Shown here one piece after another: positions 13,644-22,908 of a DNA stretch of 64,000 nucleotides. Under the pieces are notes generated by a model that saw only the letters and a program-made list of their open reading frames with translations, was not told where the DNA came from and did no database searches. The position numbers and the translations under genes are program-made. Position 1 is the stretch's first letter. Every line of letters begins with the position of its first letter. The stretch comes from Dyella flagellata (GTDB lineage: Bacteria; Pseudomonadota; Gammaproteobacteria; Xanthomonadales; Rhodanobacteraceae): positions 34,568 to 98,567 of the forward strand of contig NZ_BSOA01000040.1 of NCBI RefSeq assembly GCF_030160275.1, given 5' to 3'.

Positions 13644-13841
13644 TCAGAGATACGGCAACATGCGCGCGACGCCCTTGGTGTCGCATGCCTTGACGTGGTT
13701 GGTGGCGCGCAGGTTGCGCTTACGCTTGGTCGACTTCTTGGTCAGGATGTGCGACTTGAACGCATGGCCGGCCTTGAACTTGCCGGACGCGGTCTTGCGA
13801 AAACGCTTCGCCGCCGCGCGGTTGGTCTTGATCTTGGGCAT
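13644..13841 (-). CDS. rpmI: 50S ribosomal protein L35
   Basis: A 65-residue basic protein of the L35 family: [45 protein letters not shown]. The ribosome site AAGGAG lies 7 nt upstream. It is separated from infC by 279 nt that carry a promoter-like -10, hairpins and REP elements, so it may be expressed independently of infC. Confidence 0.98.
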   Translation of the reverse strand: MPKIKTNRAAAKRFRKTASGKFKAGHAFKSHILTKKSTKRKRNLRATNHVKACDTKGVARMLPYL

Positions 13842-13989
13842 GGAATGCTCCTTGATGGGTGCTTGCTCGATTTAAGAGCCACCCCGGTTTCTGACTGATC
13901 TGGCGGCGACCCCCATGCATGGGGCTGCGCTTTCCGTCCTGCCAGGATCGGTTCACGACCCTTCCTTGCGGGTCGAACCGGCGATTATA
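13842..13989 (-). promoter_or_regulatory. Promoter (-10) and structured leader of rpmI-rplT
   Basis: On the minus strand a perfect -10 box TATAAT lies at 13984-13989; the matching -35 is poor. The roughly 135-nt leader that follows can form a hairpin with arms GGTTCGACCC and GGGTCGTGAACC, and holds the palindromic CCCATGCATGGG. This is where L20 autoregulation acts in E. coli; the same role here is inference. Confidence 0.5.
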
Positions 13990-14026
13990 CGGAGGTCGGG
14001 GGCCTAAAACTAGACCCACCGCATAA

Positions 14027-14095
14027 GCTGGGATGACGATCCCAGCTTCACGGTACGGCATACATGGCAATGCTGGGATTGTCGTCCCAGCCTAC
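14027..14095. repeat. GTAG-type REP palindrome pair between infC and rpmI
   Basis: Two GCTGGGAT/ATCCCAGC hairpins in inverted orientation (14027-14046 and 14072-14095), the second ending CCTAC. They sit inside the translation operon, upstream of the rpmI promoter. Confidence 0.8.
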
Positions 14096-14120
14096 AGGGC
14101 GAGCCCCCTCCCTGGCGGGC

Positions 14121-14645
14121 TTATTTCTTCTTCGGCCCGATCATCATCACCATCTGGCGGCCTTCCAGGCGCGGGAAGGACTCGACCATGCCGTGCTCGC
14201 CCACATCCTCCTGGATGCGCTTGGCGAGGTCCTGGCCCAGATCCTGGTGGGACATCTCGCGGCCGCGGAAGCGGATGGTGACCTTGACCTTGTCGCCCTC
14301 TTCCAGGAAGCGAAGCATGTTGCGCAGCTTGATCTGGTAGTCGCCCACGTCCGTGACCGGACGGAACTTCACTTCCTTGATCTCGACCTGCTTCTGCTTC
14401 TTCTTGGCGGCCTGGGCCTTCTTCTGGGCTTCGAACTTGAACTTGCCGTAATCCATGATGCGGCAGACCGGCGGATCGCCGTTAGGCTGGATCTCGACCA
14501 GGTCGAGCCCGGCTTCCTCGGCTGCGCGCAGCGCCTCGTCGCGGGTAAGGATACCCATCTGCTCGGAATCCGGCCCGATCACGCGCACGCGCGGCACGCG
14601 GATCTCATGGTTGCGACGGTTGCCCTTAGTTTCTGTGGTGGCGAT
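14121..14645 (-). CDS. infC: Translation initiation factor IF-3 with AUC start codon
   Basis: IF-3 controls start-codon selection and subunit dissociation. The body is unmistakable ([75 protein letters not shown]). The first conventional start in frame (GTG 14597) would remove the conserved [12 protein letters not shown] segment. The frame stays open to an ATC at 14645, preceded at 7 nt by a perfect GGAGGA, giving 174 residues. No ATG, GTG or TTG lies near that ribosome site. IF-3 genes characteristically start at rare AUU/AUC codons, which lets the factor repress its own synthesis. thrS ends 46 nt upstream, so the two are probably co-transcribed. Confidence 0.93.
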   Translation of the reverse strand: MATTETKGNRRNHEIRVPRVRVIGPDSEQMGILTRDEALRAAEEAGLDLVEIQPNGDPPVCRIMDYGKFKFEAQKKAQAAKKKQKQVEIKEVKFRPVTDVGDYQIKLRNMLRFLEEGDKVKVTIRFRGREMSHQDLGQDLAKRIQEDVGEHGMVESFPRLEGRQMVMMIGPKKK

Positions 14646-14691
14646 ACCACTATCCTCCAGAAGTGTTTATGTGATCGGCCGGGCGGCTTCA

Positions 14692-16593
14692 TCAGCGCCG
14701 CGTCTCGGCCTCCAAGCGTTCGATGAAGCTGGCCAGCGGCATGCTGCCAAGGTCTTCACCCGAGCGCGTACGCACGGAAACAGCCCCCGAAGCCTTTTCG
14801 CGATCGCCGACCACAAGCAGGTAGGGCACTTTCTGCAGCGTATGTTCGCGGATTTTATAGCCGACCTTTTCGTTGCGCAAATCGGCGTGCACCCGGAAGC
14901 CTTTGTCGACAAGGGCTTGCGTTACCGTCCGGACATAGTCCGCCTGGGCGTCGGTAATGCTGAAGACCTGCGCCTGCACCGGCGCCAGCCATGCCGGCAG
15001 GTTGCCGGCGTGGTGTTCGATCAGGATGCCGATGAAACGCTCCATCGAGCCGACGATGGCCCGGTGCAACATCACCGGGTGCCGGCGCTGGCTGTGCTCG
15101 TCCACGTATTCGGCGCCCAGGCGCTCGGGCATCATGAAGTCCACCTGCATGGTGCCAACCTGCCAGGCACGGCCGATCGAATCCTTCATGTGGTACTCGA
15201 TCTTCGGGCCGTAGAAGGCGCCCTCGCCCGGCAGCTCCTCCCATTGCACGCCGGCCGCACTCAACGCCGCGCGCAGGGCATGCTCGGCGCGATCCCACAC
15301 CTCGTCGCCGCCGATGCGCTTGTCGGGGCGCAAGGCGATCTTCAACGCGATGTCGTCGAAGCCGAAGTCGGCGTACACCTTCATGGCCTGCTGATGGAAG
15401 GCGGTCACTTCCGATTCAATCTGTTCTTCCGTGCAGAAGATGTGACCATCGTCCTGGGTGAACGCGCGCACGCGCATGATGCCGTGCAGGGCACCCGAGG
15501 GTTCGTTGCGGTGGCAGCCGCCGAATTCGCCGTAGCGGACCGGCAGGTCACGGTAGCTGTGCAGCGTGGTGTTGTAGATCTGCACGTGGCCGGGGCAGTT
15601 CATCGGCTTGAGCGCGTAGGTGCGCTTCTCCGACTCCGTGAAGAACATGTTTTCCTGGTAGTTGTCCCAGTGGCCGGACTTCTTCCACAGGCTCACGTCC
15701 ATGATCTGCGGACCACGCACTTCCTGGTAACCGTTCTTGCGGTACACGCCGCGCACATACTGCTCCACCGTCTGCCAGATGGCCCAGCCATTGGGGTGCC
15801 AGAACACCATGCCGGGCGCTTCTTCCTGCTGGTGGAACAGGTCCAGCGCCTTGCCGATCTTGCGGTGGTCGCGCTTTTCGGCCTCCTCCAGCTGATGCAG
15901 GTAGGCCTTCAGATCCTTGTCGCTCAACCACGCGGTGCCATAGATGCGCGTGAGCATGGCGTTGTTGGAGTCGCCGCGCCAATACGCGCCAGCCACCTTC
16001 ATCAGCTTGAACGCGCGCAGCTTGCCCGTATTGGGCACGTGCGGACCGCGGCACAGGTCGGTGAATTCGCCCTGCGTGTAGAGCGAAAGCTCCTCGTTCT
16101 GCGGAATGCCTTGAATGATCTCGGCCTTGTATTCCTCGCCGATGCCCCGGAAGAACTCGATCGCGTCGTCGCGCGATTTCACGCTGCGCGTGACCGGCAG
16201 CTGTTCCTTCACGATCTTTTCCATCTCCGCCTCGATCTTCTCCAGATCGTCGGGCGTAAAGGGGCGTTCGTAGGCAAAGTCGTAATAGAAGCCGTTGTCG
16301 ATCACCGGGCCGATCGTTACCTGGGCGCCGGGAAACAGGCGCTGCACCGCCTGGGCCAGCAAGTGGGCGGTGGAATGGCGCAGGATCTCCAGCGCGTCCT
16401 GGCTTTTCTCGGTGACGATTTCGAGGCTGGCGTTGTGGCCGATGGTGAAGCCGGCGTCCACGAGCTTGCCATCGACCTTGCCGGCCAGGGTTGCCTTGGC
16501 CAGGCCGGCGCCGATGGAGGCAGCCACGTCCCCGACCGTAACAGGATGGTCAAAGGGGCGTTTGCTGCCGTCAGGTAGCGTGATTTCGATCAT
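14692..16593 (-). CDS. thrS: Threonine-tRNA ligase
   Basis: A 633-residue class II synthetase. Domains: an N-terminal TGS domain (1-62), the editing SAD domain with [16 protein letters not shown] and [10 protein letters not shown] (about 63-225), the catalytic core with motif 2 ([24 protein letters not shown]) and motif 3 ([18 protein letters not shown]), and the C-terminal anticodon domain starting [10 protein letters not shown]. The zinc ligands are the expected Cys in MNCPGHV and later His residues. A promoter, short leader ORF and terminator-like hairpin precede it, suggesting attenuation control. Confidence 0.98.
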   Translation of the reverse strand: MIEITLPDGSKRPFDHPVTVGDVAASIGAGLAKATLAGKVDGKLVDAGFTIGHNASLEIVTEKSQDALEILRHSTAHLLAQAVQRLFPGAQVTIGPVIDNGFYYDFAYERPFTPDDLEKIEAEMEKIVKEQLPVTRSVKSRDDAIEFFRGIGEEYKAEIIQGIPQNEELSLYTQGEFTDLCRGPHVPNTGKLRAFKLMKVAGAYWRGDSNNAMLTRIYGTAWLSDKDLKAYLHQLEEAEKRDHRKIGKALDLFHQQEEAPGMVFWHPNGWAIWQTVEQYVRGVYRKNGYQEVRGPQIMDVSLWKKSGHWDNYQENMFFTESEKRTYALKPMNCPGHVQIYNTTLHSYRDLPVRYGEFGGCHRNEPSGALHGIMRVRAFTQDDGHIFCTEEQIESEVTAFHQQAMKVYADFGFDDIALKIALRPDKRIGGDEVWDRAEHALRAALSAAGVQWEELPGEGAFYGPKIEYHMKDSIGRAWQVGTMQVDFMMPERLGAEYVDEHSQRRHPVMLHRAIVGSMERFIGILIEHHAGNLPAWLAPVQAQVFSITDAQADYVRTVTQALVDKGFRVHADLRNEKVGYKIREHTLQKVPYLLVVGDREKASGAVSVRTRSGEDLGSMPLASFIERLEAETRR

Positions 16594-16614
16594 GAACAGA
16601 TATCTCTAGCAAAC

Positions 16615-16642
16615 AAAAAAGGGCGCCCGGCGCCCTTTTTTT
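16615..16642 (-). terminator. Terminator-like hairpin in the thrS 5' leader (candidate attenuator)
   Basis: On the minus strand an A-run, GGGCGC-CGG-GCGCCC and a T-run form a near-symmetrical intrinsic terminator 20 nt upstream of the thrS ATG. Since it precedes the gene and follows a promoter and mini-ORF, it would interrupt thrS transcription unless prevented from forming. It could also work in the plus direction, although nothing on that strand lies just upstream. Confidence 0.75.
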
Positions 16643-16663
16643 GAACACAAGGCGTGGCGGGGA

Positions 16664-16690
16664 TCAGCGCTGGAAGCTCGTAGTTGCCAT
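16664..16690 (-). CDS. Candidate thrS leader peptide MATTSFQR
   Basis: An 8-codon ORF (ATG GCA ACT ACG AGC TTC CAG CGC TGA) ends about 20 nt before the terminator-like hairpin. Two consecutive Thr codons would allow ribosome stalling when charged tRNA-Thr is scarce. Its Shine-Dalgarno sequence is weak, and two codons is few compared with classical leader peptides, so translation is unproven. Confidence 0.4.
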   Translation of the reverse strand: MATTSFQR

Positions 16691-16752
16691 GTCGCACACT
16701 CGGCCGGCGCCTGGGCGCTGAGCCACCTTGTCCTGGTGATGTAAGAAAGCGA

Positions 16753-16781
16753 ACGCTAGTTTAGCGCGGCGGCCGTGTCAA
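16753..16781 (-). promoter_or_regulatory. Sigma-70 type promoter of thrS
   Basis: A perfect -35 TTGACA at 16776-16781, a 17-nt spacer, and the -10-like TAGCGT at 16753-16758, read on the minus strand. Initiation near 16746 would give a leader of about 150 nt containing the mini-ORF and hairpin. Confidence 0.6.
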
Positions 16782-16886
16782 TTCAGCCCGACGGGTCGAA
16801 GGCATGCGGACGGACAGTAACGGCGACGTCCACGCAAAATGGACCTGAGCCCCCTAAAATAGCCACCTCACCATAAGGACACTGCG

Positions 16887-17900
16887 ATGCGTGTACTCGT
16901 CACCGGTTCGGCCGGCTTTATTGGCGCCGCCCTCACGGAACGTCTTTTGGCCCGGGGCGATCAGGTTCATGGCATCGACAACCACAACGACTACTACGAC
17001 CCGGCGCTGAAGGAAGCCCGCCTGGCCCGCTTCGCCGAGCACCCGAACTACTCGCATCTGCGCTGCGACCTCGCTGATGCCGCAGCGCTGAACCGGCTGT
17101 TTCACGACTTCCAGCCCCAGCGCGTGGTCAACCTGGCCGCCCAGGCCGGGGTACGTTATTCGTTGAAGAACCCGCAGGCCTACGTGCAGAGCAACCTGGT
17201 CGGTTTCGTCAACATCCTGGAGGCCTGTCGGCACAATCGGGTAGAACACCTGGTCTACGCCTCCTCCAGTTCCGTCTATGGCGCGAATCGCAAACTGCCC
17301 TTCGCGGTGGAAGACGCCGTCGACCATCCGGTGAGCCTGTACGCGGCCAGCAAGAAAGCCAACGAACTGATGGCGCATACCTATAGCCATTTGTACGACC
17401 TGCCTACCACCGGCCTGCGTTTTTTCACGGTCTACGGGCCATGGGGAAGGCCGGACATGTCGCCCATCCTGTTCGCCGACCGCATCACGCGCGGCGAGCC
17501 GATCGACGTGTTCAACCACGGCAACCACAGCCGCGACTTCACCTTTGTCGACGACATCGTCGAAGGCGTGATCCGCACCCTGGATCATGTCGCCCAGCCC
17601 GACTTGAACTACGACGCGACTCAACCCAATCCGGGCGCATCGAGCGCACCGTATCGTTTGTACAACATCGGCAACGACCAGCCAGTTCAGCTGATGCGCT
17701 TCATTGAACTGATGGAGCAGAACCTGGGTCGCACGGTCGAGAAACGCTTGTTGCCGATGCAGCCCGGCGACGTCCCCGATACCTGGGCGGATGTATCGGC
17801 ACTGCGGCGCGATGTCGGCTACGCACCAAGCACCTCGATCGAGGAAGGCGTGGCCAAGTTTGTGAAGTGGTATCGCGAGTATCACCGCATCGCGGCGTAG
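16887..17900 (+). CDS. NAD-dependent epimerase, UDP-glucuronate 4-epimerase type
   Basis: A 337-residue extended short-chain dehydrogenase. The N-terminal NAD motif VTGSAGFIGAALTERLL, the LNAAQAGVRYSL-type loop (here NLAAQAGVRYSLKNP), SSSSVYG and the catalytic YAASKKANE (Tyr and Lys) are visible. The DNHNDYYDPALKEARL loop and FFTVYGPWGRPDMSP are characteristic of epimerases interconverting UDP-glucuronate and UDP-galacturonate for surface polysaccharide. The gene stands alone between thrS and hemJ with no sugar-biosynthesis neighbours. Its TAG stop lies in the head of a palindrome. Confidence 0.88.
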   Translation: MRVLVTGSAGFIGAALTERLLARGDQVHGIDNHNDYYDPALKEARLARFAEHPNYSHLRCDLADAAALNRLFHDFQPQRVVNLAAQAGVRYSLKNPQAYVQSNLVGFVNILEACRHNRVEHLVYASSSSVYGANRKLPFAVEDAVDHPVSLYAASKKANELMAHTYSHLYDLPTTGLRFFTVYGPWGRPDMSPILFADRITRGEPIDVFNHGNHSRDFTFVDDIVEGVIRTLDHVAQPDLNYDATQPNPGASSAPYRLYNIGNDQPVQLMRFIELMEQNLGRTVEKRLLPMQPGDVPDTWADVSALRRDVGYAPSTSIEEGVAKFVKWYREYHRIAA

Positions 17901-17924
17901 GTTGGGTGCAAACCCCAACCTACG
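17896..17924. repeat. GTAG-headed perfect hairpin overlapping a stop codon
   Basis: An 11-bp stem, CGTAGGTTGGG with CCCAACCTACG. It has a different core (TTGGG) from the GCTGGGAT family but the same GTAG/CTAC ends, and GTAG supplies the TAG stop of the epimerase gene. Confidence 0.75.
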
Positions 17925-18374
17925 CTAGAACGGTTTCGCCAACACCAGGTAGAGCACGCCCAGCAACACCAGCACGGGCAGTTCGTTCAACACGCGCAAA
18001 GTACGTGAGGACGGCAGTGCGCCACCCTTTTCGCCACGCTTGAGCACACGCCCCATCCACACGAAATACGCCAGCAGCAGCGCCACCAGGCCGAGCTTGG
18101 CGTCGATCCAGTGCATCGAGGCGACAACATTGGGCAAGGCACCTGGAAATACCCGCCACCCCTGCCACAGCGCCAGCCCAAGTAGAAAGGCCAGGCCGAA
18201 CAGGTTGTGCCCGAAGCGGTACAGCCGCCGCCCCATCAGGTACAAACGCGCCGTTACTGCCGCATCACCACCTGCCTCGGCAATGTTCACCAGGATGCGC
18301 GGCAGGTAGAACACGGCCGCCATCCAGGCGATGACGAACAACAGATGAAACGTCTTGACCCACAGATAAACCAT
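17925..18374 (-). CDS. hemJ: HemJ-type protoporphyrinogen oxidase (CopD/UPF0093 family)
   Basis: A 149-residue protein with four predicted membrane helices. The N-terminal WVKTFHLLFVIAWMAAVFYLPRILV carries the conserved histidine, and SMHWIDAKLGLVALLLAYF the second conserved His and Lys of the HemJ family. HemJ oxidises protoporphyrinogen IX in the inner membrane in bacteria lacking HemG or HemY, as is common in Xanthomonadales. The position beside unrelated genes gives no further support. It converges with the epimerase gene. Confidence 0.85.
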   Translation of the reverse strand: MVYLWVKTFHLLFVIAWMAAVFYLPRILVNIAEAGGDAAVTARLYLMGRRLYRFGHNLFGLAFLLGLALWQGWRVFPGALPNVVASMHWIDAKLGLVALLLAYFVWMGRVLKRGEKGGALPSSRTLRVLNELPVLVLLGVLYLVLAKPF

Positions 18375-18392
18375 GCCCAGCTCCCAAAAACG

Positions 18393-18420
18393 AAAACGGC
18401 GTGCCGAAGCACGCCGTTTT
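18393..18420 (-). terminator. Intrinsic terminator, original tRNA-Val downstream site
   Basis: A 12-bp perfect stem AAAACGGCGTGC/GCACGCCGTTTT with a CGAA loop, with a T-run on the minus strand. It is now 6 nt beyond the partial tRNA-Val copy; before the islet inserted, it would have lain directly downstream of the intact tRNA gene. Confidence 0.8.
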
Positions 18421-18426
18421 ATCGGG

Positions 18427-18477
18427 AATTGGTGGGCGGTACAAGGATCGAACTTGTGACCCCTTCCATGTCAAGGA
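18427..18477 (-). repeat. Left attachment repeat: tRNA-Val 3' fragment
   Basis: 51 bases identical to 20619-20669, covering the tRNA-Val anticodon arm to CCA. The 5' half of the tRNA is missing, so this copy cannot fold as a tRNA. Confidence 0.92.
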
Positions 18478-18568
18478 CGGCATTGAAATGTTTCAGATTG
18501 TCCAGCACCCCGTTGCTGCAGTCGCCGATGACCTCCCGCGGACCATGTGGTGCCACCTGATCAGCGGG

Positions 18569-19897
18569 TCATGCCCCAAAGCCAAGGCCCTGCATCCGCG
18601 TCTGGCGCAGCCTGGATGACATCTCACGGATGACGATGTGGACAATGGCGCGAATGCAGCGCTCTTCCCCCGCAAGGGTCACGCCAAGCTCCGGCCTTGC
18701 TGCCACGATCTGCCGATTTTCGTGCACCAAGTTCGCAAGGAGCACCTCCGCCCTGGCGTCGATGCGCCCCGCCATATCCATGAGAATACGGGTCGTCGCG
18801 CTCGAATTGATGCCCAGATCGCTCCCGGCCGCCACCAGTAGCTCAGTCGACATGTCAGCGAACTTGAGCTTATCGCGGATCGTCCACGCCAGCTCAGAGA
18901 GCTGAGGCCAGGCATCCTTGCCCATGGCTTTCGTGTCGTAGGCCGAAGTGCTCAACAAGTCATAGTGCGGTGAGATATTCACACCGCGCTCATCGACCAG
19001 GAAGCTCAAGTTCTTGAGGTGAGCGTCACCGTTCCCCACCAACACGTTGAATGCCAGCCAGCGGAACATGCGTAGGCGTGCCGCTGCTCTAAGCTGGCAT
19101 TGGTCAGCCAGCTGCCGCAGAGCATCAATGCTGCCTTCTTTGTATTTGAACAACGGCGCCAGACCCAACAGCTGACAGGCGTCGATGGCGTGGATGCGCC
19201 GCGTTTGCCCACCATCGTCCTGGCGGTCGAAGCGCGCCACCAGGTATACGGGCTCAGGAACGTATCGCCGATCGACCCACGGCACCTCAAGTCCCATTGA
19301 GGCAGCCAGCTTCATCACAAACCACTCATTGATGACGGAATGGGCGAAGTCCTGGTCGGGGTGATCCGGCTTCAAGATGTGAGTGGACGGTTCTGAGCCC
19401 AGCGGTTCATAGAGCACTCCGTCGCGCACGACCACAGCCAGCTTGTGCTGGGCACCAGCCAAGGACATACGTTTGGTGGCCGCGTGCGTCAGCGGTAGTG
19501 CGGGCAGCTGACGGATGCGTTCGGAGAGGCGGGCGTCTTGCAGTGGACGCAAGCCATCCGCATCTGGCACGAATTCGCTTTCAGGGAGAAGGGTCAGCGC
19601 GCCAGCCGACTCGCGACCATAATAAGCCAAGAGACCCATCGCGTCGGCTTGGTCGATCTTGGCGTCCTTGGCCAAAAGCGCGCGCTGGCCTTCCTCGGGC
19701 AGGAGGTTGTCGAAGTACCACTGCACCGGGCGCTTGGTAGCGCCGTCAACGATCGGCGAGGCTTTCGGATCAAGCGCAGGGCTGAGGGGAAATCGTGTCC
19801 AGGCCTCGTCGTAAACGAAGCGCCAGAGCCCGGCCTCTTCCTCGATAGCGCCGACGCGTTGTTTGTCCAACCAAGCGACCAACCGGCGGACGGTCAT
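18569..19897 (-). CDS. hipA: HipA-type serine/threonine kinase toxin
   Basis: A 442-residue PI3/4-kinase-like protein. An N-terminal HipA couple domain (about 5-105) precedes the kinase body: SLAGAQHKLAV (145-155; the Ser matches the autophosphorylation loop of E. coli HipA), HILKP (Lys176), the catalytic NGDAHLKN (289-296) and the metal-binding YDLLS (312-316). HipA of E. coli phosphorylates glutamyl-tRNA synthetase and causes growth arrest and persistence; relatives phosphorylate other targets. All catalytic residues look intact. Its ATG overlaps the hipB stop by 4 nt (ATGA), as expected for a coupled operon. It is the main cargo of the tRNA-Val islet. Confidence 0.93.
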   Translation of the reverse strand: MTVRRLVAWLDKQRVGAIEEEAGLWRFVYDEAWTRFPLSPALDPKASPIVDGATKRPVQWYFDNLLPEEGQRALLAKDAKIDQADAMGLLAYYGRESAGALTLLPESEFVPDADGLRPLQDARLSERIRQLPALPLTHAATKRMSLAGAQHKLAVVVRDGVLYEPLGSEPSTHILKPDHPDQDFAHSVINEWFVMKLAASMGLEVPWVDRRYVPEPVYLVARFDRQDDGGQTRRIHAIDACQLLGLAPLFKYKEGSIDALRQLADQCQLRAAARLRMFRWLAFNVLVGNGDAHLKNLSFLVDERGVNISPHYDLLSTSAYDTKAMGKDAWPQLSELAWTIRDKLKFADMSTELLVAAGSDLGINSSATTRILMDMAGRIDARAEVLLANLVHENRQIVAARPELGVTLAGEERCIRAIVHIVIREMSSRLRQTRMQGLGFGA

Positions 19898-20154
19898 GCG
19901 TCACCATCCATAATCCGACGAACGCGATCGGCTGCGCTGTCCGGCACATCCAGCTCGATGCGAACGCCGAGGTCGGTCAGCACGCGGTACAGCAGGCCCC
20001 ATTGCACGGTGTCCGACCCGCGCTCGACTTTCGACAGGAAGTTCTCGCTCACTTGCATGCTGCCCGCCGTGTCATCTTGGCGCATGTTCTGGGCCTTGCG
20101 GACTGCACGTAGTACCGGCCCCAGGTCTTTGGCGGATTTCAGGATTACTTTCAC
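19894..20154 (-). CDS. hipB: HipB-type antitoxin, Xre helix-turn-helix
   Basis: An 86-residue DNA-binding antitoxin with the Xre helix-turn-helix at about residues 15-65 (LGPVLRAVRKAQNMRQDDTA, then VSENFLSKVERGSDTVQW), followed by a short C-terminal tail ending RRIMDGDA. The start is GTG 20154, preceded at 7 nt by GAGGA, which itself lies in an operator-like palindrome. The frame stays open further upstream but without family similarity. It should neutralise HipA and repress the operon. Confidence 0.9.
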   Translation of the reverse strand: MKVILKSAKDLGPVLRAVRKAQNMRQDDTAGSMQVSENFLSKVERGSDTVQWGLLYRVLTDLGVRIELDVPDSAADRVRRIMDGDA

Positions 20155-20161
20155 AGGCGAA

Positions 20162-20179
20162 TCCTCACGCTTATAAGGA
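20162..20179 (-). promoter_or_regulatory. HipB operator-like site O1
   Basis: TCCTCACGCTTATAAGGA is an imperfect inverted repeat ending 8 nt before the hipB GTG, so it covers the ribosome site. It matches the perfect copy at 20262-20279 at 16 of 18 positions. Confidence 0.6.
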
Positions 20180-20261
20180 TTTGTCCAAGATAAGGCTATA
20201 ACACCCGAAAATCCACACGAACGTGCGGATTGGGTCTCGTGGGTCGGCCGGCTCTTAAGAT

Positions 20262-20279
20262 TCCTCACGCTTGTGAGGA
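20262..20279 (-). promoter_or_regulatory. HipB operator-like site O2
   Basis: TCCTCACGCTTGTGAGGA is a perfect 7+4+7 palindrome exactly 100 bp upstream of O1. The outer TCC/GGA halves recall the TATCC-N8-GGATA operators of E. coli HipB. The spacing suggests looping or cooperative binding across the promoter. Confidence 0.6.
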
Positions 20280-20307
20280 TTTTTAGCGACCTGCAACGCG
20301 TCCGCAA

Positions 20308-20618
20308 AAACCGGAGGATGGCTCGTGCCAGTTACGTCGGCACATCGAACTGATGCCGGCGCCCGCAGCAGTGCTGGTGTGTTGGTGAGCGATGTATAAG
20401 CAGTTGGTGGTGATGGTGCTGATGCCCACCGGTATACATCGCGAAGTGCGATCAACAGCGATCATCGCGGCATGTGCAGACGCAAGCGATCAACAGATTT
20501 CGCCTGCGCAACAATTTGTTACGCCGCCAACAAAAAACCGCCCCATGACAGGACGGTTTTACGTAGCTCTCTCGTGCTTGCCTTTTTTAGATGACACCAA
20601 ACTCAGGCGCACTGATTT
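20308..20618. other. Gene-free segment of the tRNA-Val islet
   Basis: About 310 nt without a convincing gene. It holds a 10-bp inverted repeat (GCGATGTATA at 20389-20398 and TATACATCGC at 20433-20442) and the terminator at 20532-20560. A plus-strand frame (20392-20685) runs into the tRNA gene and is not accepted. The inverted repeat may be an end of a lost element or a recombinase site; this is unproven. Confidence 0.5.
20532..20560 (-). terminator. Islet-borne terminator downstream of tRNA-Val
   Basis: On the minus strand AAAACCGTCC-TGTCAT-GGGGCGGTTTTTT forms a stem of about 10 bp (one G-U pair) with a T-run, about 60 nt after the tRNA 3' end. It replaces the original terminator that was displaced to 18393-18420. 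Confidence 0.75.
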
Positions 20619-20669
20619 AATTGGTGGGCGGTACAAGGATCGAACTTGTGACCCCTTCCATGTCAAGGA
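20619..20669 (-). repeat. Right attachment repeat within tRNA-Val
   Basis: This copy is contained in the functional tRNA gene and is identical over 51 nt to 18427-18477. Confidence 0.92.
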
Positions 20670-20696
20670 AGTGCTCTACCGCTGAGCTAACCGCCC
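20622..20696 (-). tRNA. tRNA-Val(GAC)
   Basis: A 75-nt cloverleaf with encoded CCA. The acceptor stem is GGGCGGT/ACCGCCC, the D arm contains AGCTCAGCGGTAGAGC, the anticodon arm CTTCC-TTGACAT-GGAAG gives anticodon GAC, and the T arm contains GTTCGATCC. Its 3' half doubles as the integration site of the hipBA islet. Confidence 0.97.
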
Positions 20697-20746
20697 GTAG
20701 CATCGCACGGCACGCCGCGCGAGCCGCGTAGTCTACCCGAACCACC

Positions 20747-22789
<2,043 letters not shown>

Positions 22790-22908
22790 CTGCGGGTGCT
22801 CCGGGCCATTTTAAACACCCGTACTGACATGATTTGTCAGCAGAGCCTGACCGGACTCCCTGCCGCACGCCGATTGGCCTGACAGAAACGGGGCCTAGCA
22901 TGGCCTGA

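Larger units (their letters stand above)
18427..20669. mobile_element. Integrated genomic islet (about 2.19 kb) in tRNA-Val carrying hipBA
   Basis: A 51-bp perfect direct repeat bounds the islet: 18427-18477 and 20619-20669, offset exactly 2192 bp. The right copy is the 3' half of the complete tRNA-Val(GAC) plus 3 nt beyond its CCA; the left copy is a tRNA fragment that diverges abruptly at 18478. This is the signature of site-specific integration at a tRNA 3' end that reconstitutes the tRNA. The interior holds only the hipBA pair, a terminator and about 300 nt without a gene. No integrase is present, so it is either a deletion remnant or was integrated in trans. Confidence 0.85.

Noticed and set aside
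14455..16578. A 707-residue plus-strand open frame opposite thrS and infC
   Set aside because: It is the antisense shadow of two certain genes; its translation is Arg/His/Leu-rich without a domain, as expected in high-GC DNA.
17896..17924. Hairpin after the epimerase considered as an intrinsic terminator
   Set aside because: There is no T-run on either strand; it fits better as a GTAG-headed palindrome.
18478..20618. A search for an integrase or transposase inside the tRNA-Val islet
   Set aside because: No frame in either strand resembles a tyrosine or serine recombinase; only hipA and hipB are supported.
20392..20685. Small plus-strand ORF beside hipB, considered as a third toxin-antitoxin component
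   Set aside because: It runs through the terminator and into the tRNA-Val gene and has no plausible ribosome site or domain.
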